35,567 nucleotides of DNA. Source: Pirellulales bacterium (GTDB lineage: Bacteria > Planctomycetota > Planctomycetia > Pirellulales > Lacipirellulaceae). The DNA lies in contig JAFGFZ010000072.1 of NCBI GenBank assembly GCA_016930815.1, forward strand, positions 1-35,567, given 5' to 3'. Shown here one piece after another: positions 33,609-35,567 of the stretch (positions are counted from its first letter, which is position 1; every line of letters begins with the position of its first letter). The notes beneath the pieces are model-generated. The model was given only the letters and a program-made list of their open reading frames with translations. It did not search any database and had not been told where the DNA came from. A program made the translations under genes and the position numbers.

Positions 33609-34124
33609 TTACTGCAGCCGATGCAATCCCCGTTGTTCGCGGATCCTGTTCACTTCGGCGAACGCGGCCGGTTCCCGCTTCAGAAACCGGATGTATTGCG
33701 ACGTTGAAACACCCAACTTCTGGGCGGTCATGGGTAAATCGTGATCGCATGCATGGAGCATGTCAAGCGCTTCCGCCAACAATGCCGGGAAATCCGAATG
33801 CGATGGACTCACCTCAATCCGGCCGGCTTGGCAACGGGACTGCCAGAGGAGGCTGGGTCTTGTCGTATCGATTCCATGCCTTGGTGTACGGACTTGGATC
33901 GCCAAACGGATTCGAAGACGCCGCAGAGCAACTCCCCGATTCTCGGCCTGGCTACGCCGTTCATTCGCCTCTGCCCTGATTCCGGTCGGCCGATGTTCGA
34001 TGATAATTGCCGTTTCGACCTTATTCCGATGTTGGCCACCGGGGCCGGAACGTCGAGTCCGCACAATGGTACAAGCGGCCAGGAACTCATCCTCCGGAAG
34101 GACTGCCGGATGGGAACGGAGCAT
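33609..34124 (-). CDS. Peptide chain release factor-like GGQ protein
   Basis: A 171-residue protein with the catalytic domain of class I release factors but no codon-recognition domain. The GGQ loop is intact: RRSGPGGQHRNKVETAIIIE (Gly29-Gly30-Gln31), followed by RPTGIRAEANERRSQAENR and ALRRLRIRLA. The remaining 90 residues form a helical region ending in AEVNRIREQRGLHRLQ, longer than ArfB, with a helix-turn-helix-like stretch (DLPMTAQKLGVSTSQYIRFL). It probably hydrolyses peptidyl-tRNA on stalled ribosomes, like ArfB or RF-H; this is inference. GAGG, overlapping the stop of the upstream esterase gene, is 8 bases before ATG 34124, so the two are co-transcribed. No rtcB is adjacent, which argues against a PrfH role. 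Confidence 0.85.
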   Translation of the reverse strand: MLRSHPAVLPEDEFLAACTIVRTRRSGPGGQHRNKVETAIIIEHRPTGIRAEANERRSQAENRGVALRRLRIRLAIQVRTPRHGIDTTRPSLLWQSRCQAGRIEVSPSHSDFPALLAEALDMLHACDHDLPMTAQKLGVSTSQYIRFLKREPAAFAEVNRIREQRGLHRLQ

Positions 34125-34134
34125 GAGAATTACC

Positions 34135-35424
34135 TCACGGATAATGCCGATCAGCGAAGTTGAGATATTGTTCCCAATCGAAATCCGTCACATCATGCTT
34201 CCCCGACCGGACATGGTACCCCACCAAGTCGCCAACGGATTGGTCTGGCGGTGGCATCTGGTCAACACCAACTCCGCTGAGCCCGAAAAGATGGTAAACC
34301 GGGCCGGCATGTCTGGCCGCGAGGAATTCGCCATGGGGATCGGCCCAGCGATCTTCCGTCGCGCTGGCAACATAGACTGGTCGCGGAGCCATCAAGGCAA
34401 TCATCATGTGTGCATCAACGGGTAGTGCATTCTCGCGCTTCGCATAGTCGCGATAGCGCGGGTGGTACCAGTAAGGAAACTGGGTGACGGAATGATGCAG
34501 GGCTTCGCCAAAGCGGCGGCGGATGATGGACGCCCCGCCCTCGCCCGAGTTATTCGAGATGACAATTGCAAATCGGGGATCCTGGGCCCCGGCCCAGAGG
34601 GCGGTTTTGCCCAATCGCGAATGACCCATCACAGCCACCCGTTTTGAATCGATCGCCCCATCTTGTTCAAGATAATCCATCGCCCGGCTCAATCCCCAAG
34701 CCCAAACGCCAATGGTCCCCCAGCGGCTCGGACCGTAGCCCGCCGTTTTGTCCTTGGTATCGAATGCCGTGCGAATTCCGAACTGCCAGCCTTCCGGGTA
34801 GTCCGGTTCGATATCGCCATAGTAGATGGTGGCCAGTGCGTATCCACGAGCCACTATTTTTTTCACTGGCCAGCGGCTGGCGGAGGTGCCTCGGGAAGCC
34901 TCCGTTGCCTGGTGATTCACAATGCCCTTCTCCTCGCTGGAACGCATCCAAGACTCCGATAACTTGATCTTCGGGCTCGCATCCACCGTGTGGTTCCCGA
35001 AGAAGTTCAGCCCCAGAAAGGCAGGCACGGGCTTCTGTGCGGTTTTGGGTATGTAAAGCAGCAAATCGATACTCGGCCCATCCCGCTTCCCGGTGACATA
35101 GATTGTCACTTGTTTCATCGTCGCCATGCCATCAAGCACGTTCGTATCGGTCGATGTCACCGTGTATTCAATCCGATCGGGCGCTACCGGGCCACGGCCG
35201 TGGACATGCTCTTCAAACAGGCGAAGAATCTCGGGCCGCCGTAAGGTTGTCCAATCCTCGGCACTCTCGATTTTCCTCCCATCCTCCATCACCAACGGAT
35301 CGGGTAGCACATACGCAGGCACTTGCGCCTCATCGAAAATCGTATCCGCAGGCTGGGCAGATGCCTTGGCGACGATTGAGCCGAATATCACCACCCAAAC
35401 ACAAGCCAGAATTTTCCACCACAT
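34135..35424 (-). CDS. Secreted glucuronoyl esterase-like hydrolase, CE15 type
   Basis: An alpha/beta hydrolase that in this family cleaves ester bonds of glucuronic acid in plant or algal polysaccharides. The 429-residue protein has a signal peptide (about 1-24, LACVWVVIFGSIVAKASA). The nucleophile elbow is VAVMGHSRLGKTALWAGAQD (Ser269 in the G-x-S-R-x-G-K pattern of CE15), then ISNNSGEGGASI with a conserved Glu. The likely catalytic His is in RSGKHDVTDFDWEQY (His410). TGG-AGG about 7 bases before ATG 35424 marks the start; the frame runs open to 35490. Acetylxylan esterase is an alternative label for related proteins. The first of two co-transcribed genes; together with the fucosidase it suggests glycan scavenging. 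Confidence 0.85.
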   Translation of the reverse strand: MWWKILACVWVVIFGSIVAKASAQPADTIFDEAQVPAYVLPDPLVMEDGRKIESAEDWTTLRRPEILRLFEEHVHGRGPVAPDRIEYTVTSTDTNVLDGMATMKQVTIYVTGKRDGPSIDLLLYIPKTAQKPVPAFLGLNFFGNHTVDASPKIKLSESWMRSSEEKGIVNHQATEASRGTSASRWPVKKIVARGYALATIYYGDIEPDYPEGWQFGIRTAFDTKDKTAGYGPSRWGTIGVWAWGLSRAMDYLEQDGAIDSKRVAVMGHSRLGKTALWAGAQDPRFAIVISNNSGEGGASIIRRRFGEALHHSVTQFPYWYHPRYRDYAKRENALPVDAHMMIALMAPRPVYVASATEDRWADPHGEFLAARHAGPVYHLFGLSGVGVDQMPPPDQSVGDLVGYHVRSGKHDVTDFDWEQYLNFADRHYP

Positions 35425-35567
35425 AAGGAACCTCCAAGTCGTATAGCTTAGGAACGAATTAAGAACTTTTTCATATTTCCTACTCCTCACTCTTCCCTCT
35501 CCGCTAAGGCATTTTCACATCATCCTCCCTCTGGGAGAATTGATCGCAGTGAATGGGTATCTAAGCA

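Overview
The window looks like chromosomal DNA of a planctomycete (Planctomycetota). The evidence is a PEP-CTERM protein tail, a YidC with a PDZ domain spliced into its periplasmic part, a cysteine-rich probable lipoprotein, an RF-like GGQ protein, a GH29/CE15 polysaccharide-degrading pair, many genes without a clear Shine-Dalgarno sequence, and extragenic repeats of a kind I associate with this phylum. The assignment is inference from gene content; there is no rRNA or other phylogenetic marker here.

Layout. 1-3858: housekeeping edge with the end of a PEP-CTERM protein gene, rny (ribonuclease Y, minus), a gene-poor stretch with a possible decayed gene and an extragenic repeat, then tilS. 3918-22205: an exopolysaccharide (EPS) locus. 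It holds a sulfotransferase, two GNAT/FemAB-like proteins, a two-domain cysteine-motif protein of unknown function, a Wzz/GumC chain-length protein, a CpsD-like P-loop partner, a polysaccharide deacetylase, a Wzx-type flippase, a Wzy-type polymerase, a family 2 glycosyltransferase, a second copy of the GNAT module (one intact gene plus a gene fragment), a fused GT2-WecG/TagA glycosyltransferase, a methyltransferase, an initiating sugar transferase with a degenerate GGDEF-like N-domain, and an apparently active diguanylate cyclase with an I-site. 22287-31284: housekeeping genes (a small unknown protein, yidC and a metallophosphoesterase in one minus-strand run; tsaB; a Cys-rich probable lipoprotein; an M42 peptidase; rsgA; an FHA protein; a YhcC-type radical SAM protein). 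31338-35567: a pair of 73-bp hairpin repeats, an alpha-L-fucosidase, a repeat-rich spacer, an RF-like protein and a CE15-type esterase.

How it works together. The EPS genes make up a nearly complete Wzx/Wzy pathway. The sugar transferase (19757-20845) would load the first sugar phosphate on undecaprenyl phosphate. The glycosyltransferases extend the unit, and the sulfotransferase, methyltransferase, deacetylase and GNAT/FemAB-like proteins could decorate it. The flippase and polymerase export and join units, and the Wzz plus CpsD-like pair sets chain length. Three core genes (flippase, polymerase, GT2) and the deacetylase before them are chained by ATGA overlaps. The diguanylate cyclase beside the sugar transferase suggests c-di-GMP control.

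The most notable structure is a two-gene GNAT/FemAB-like module present twice in opposite orientation around the EPS core. In the second copy the downstream gene has been cut to a 61-residue fragment that still aligns with the intact homologue. The two-domain cysteine protein (7198-8145) is the best candidate for an undescribed EPS function.
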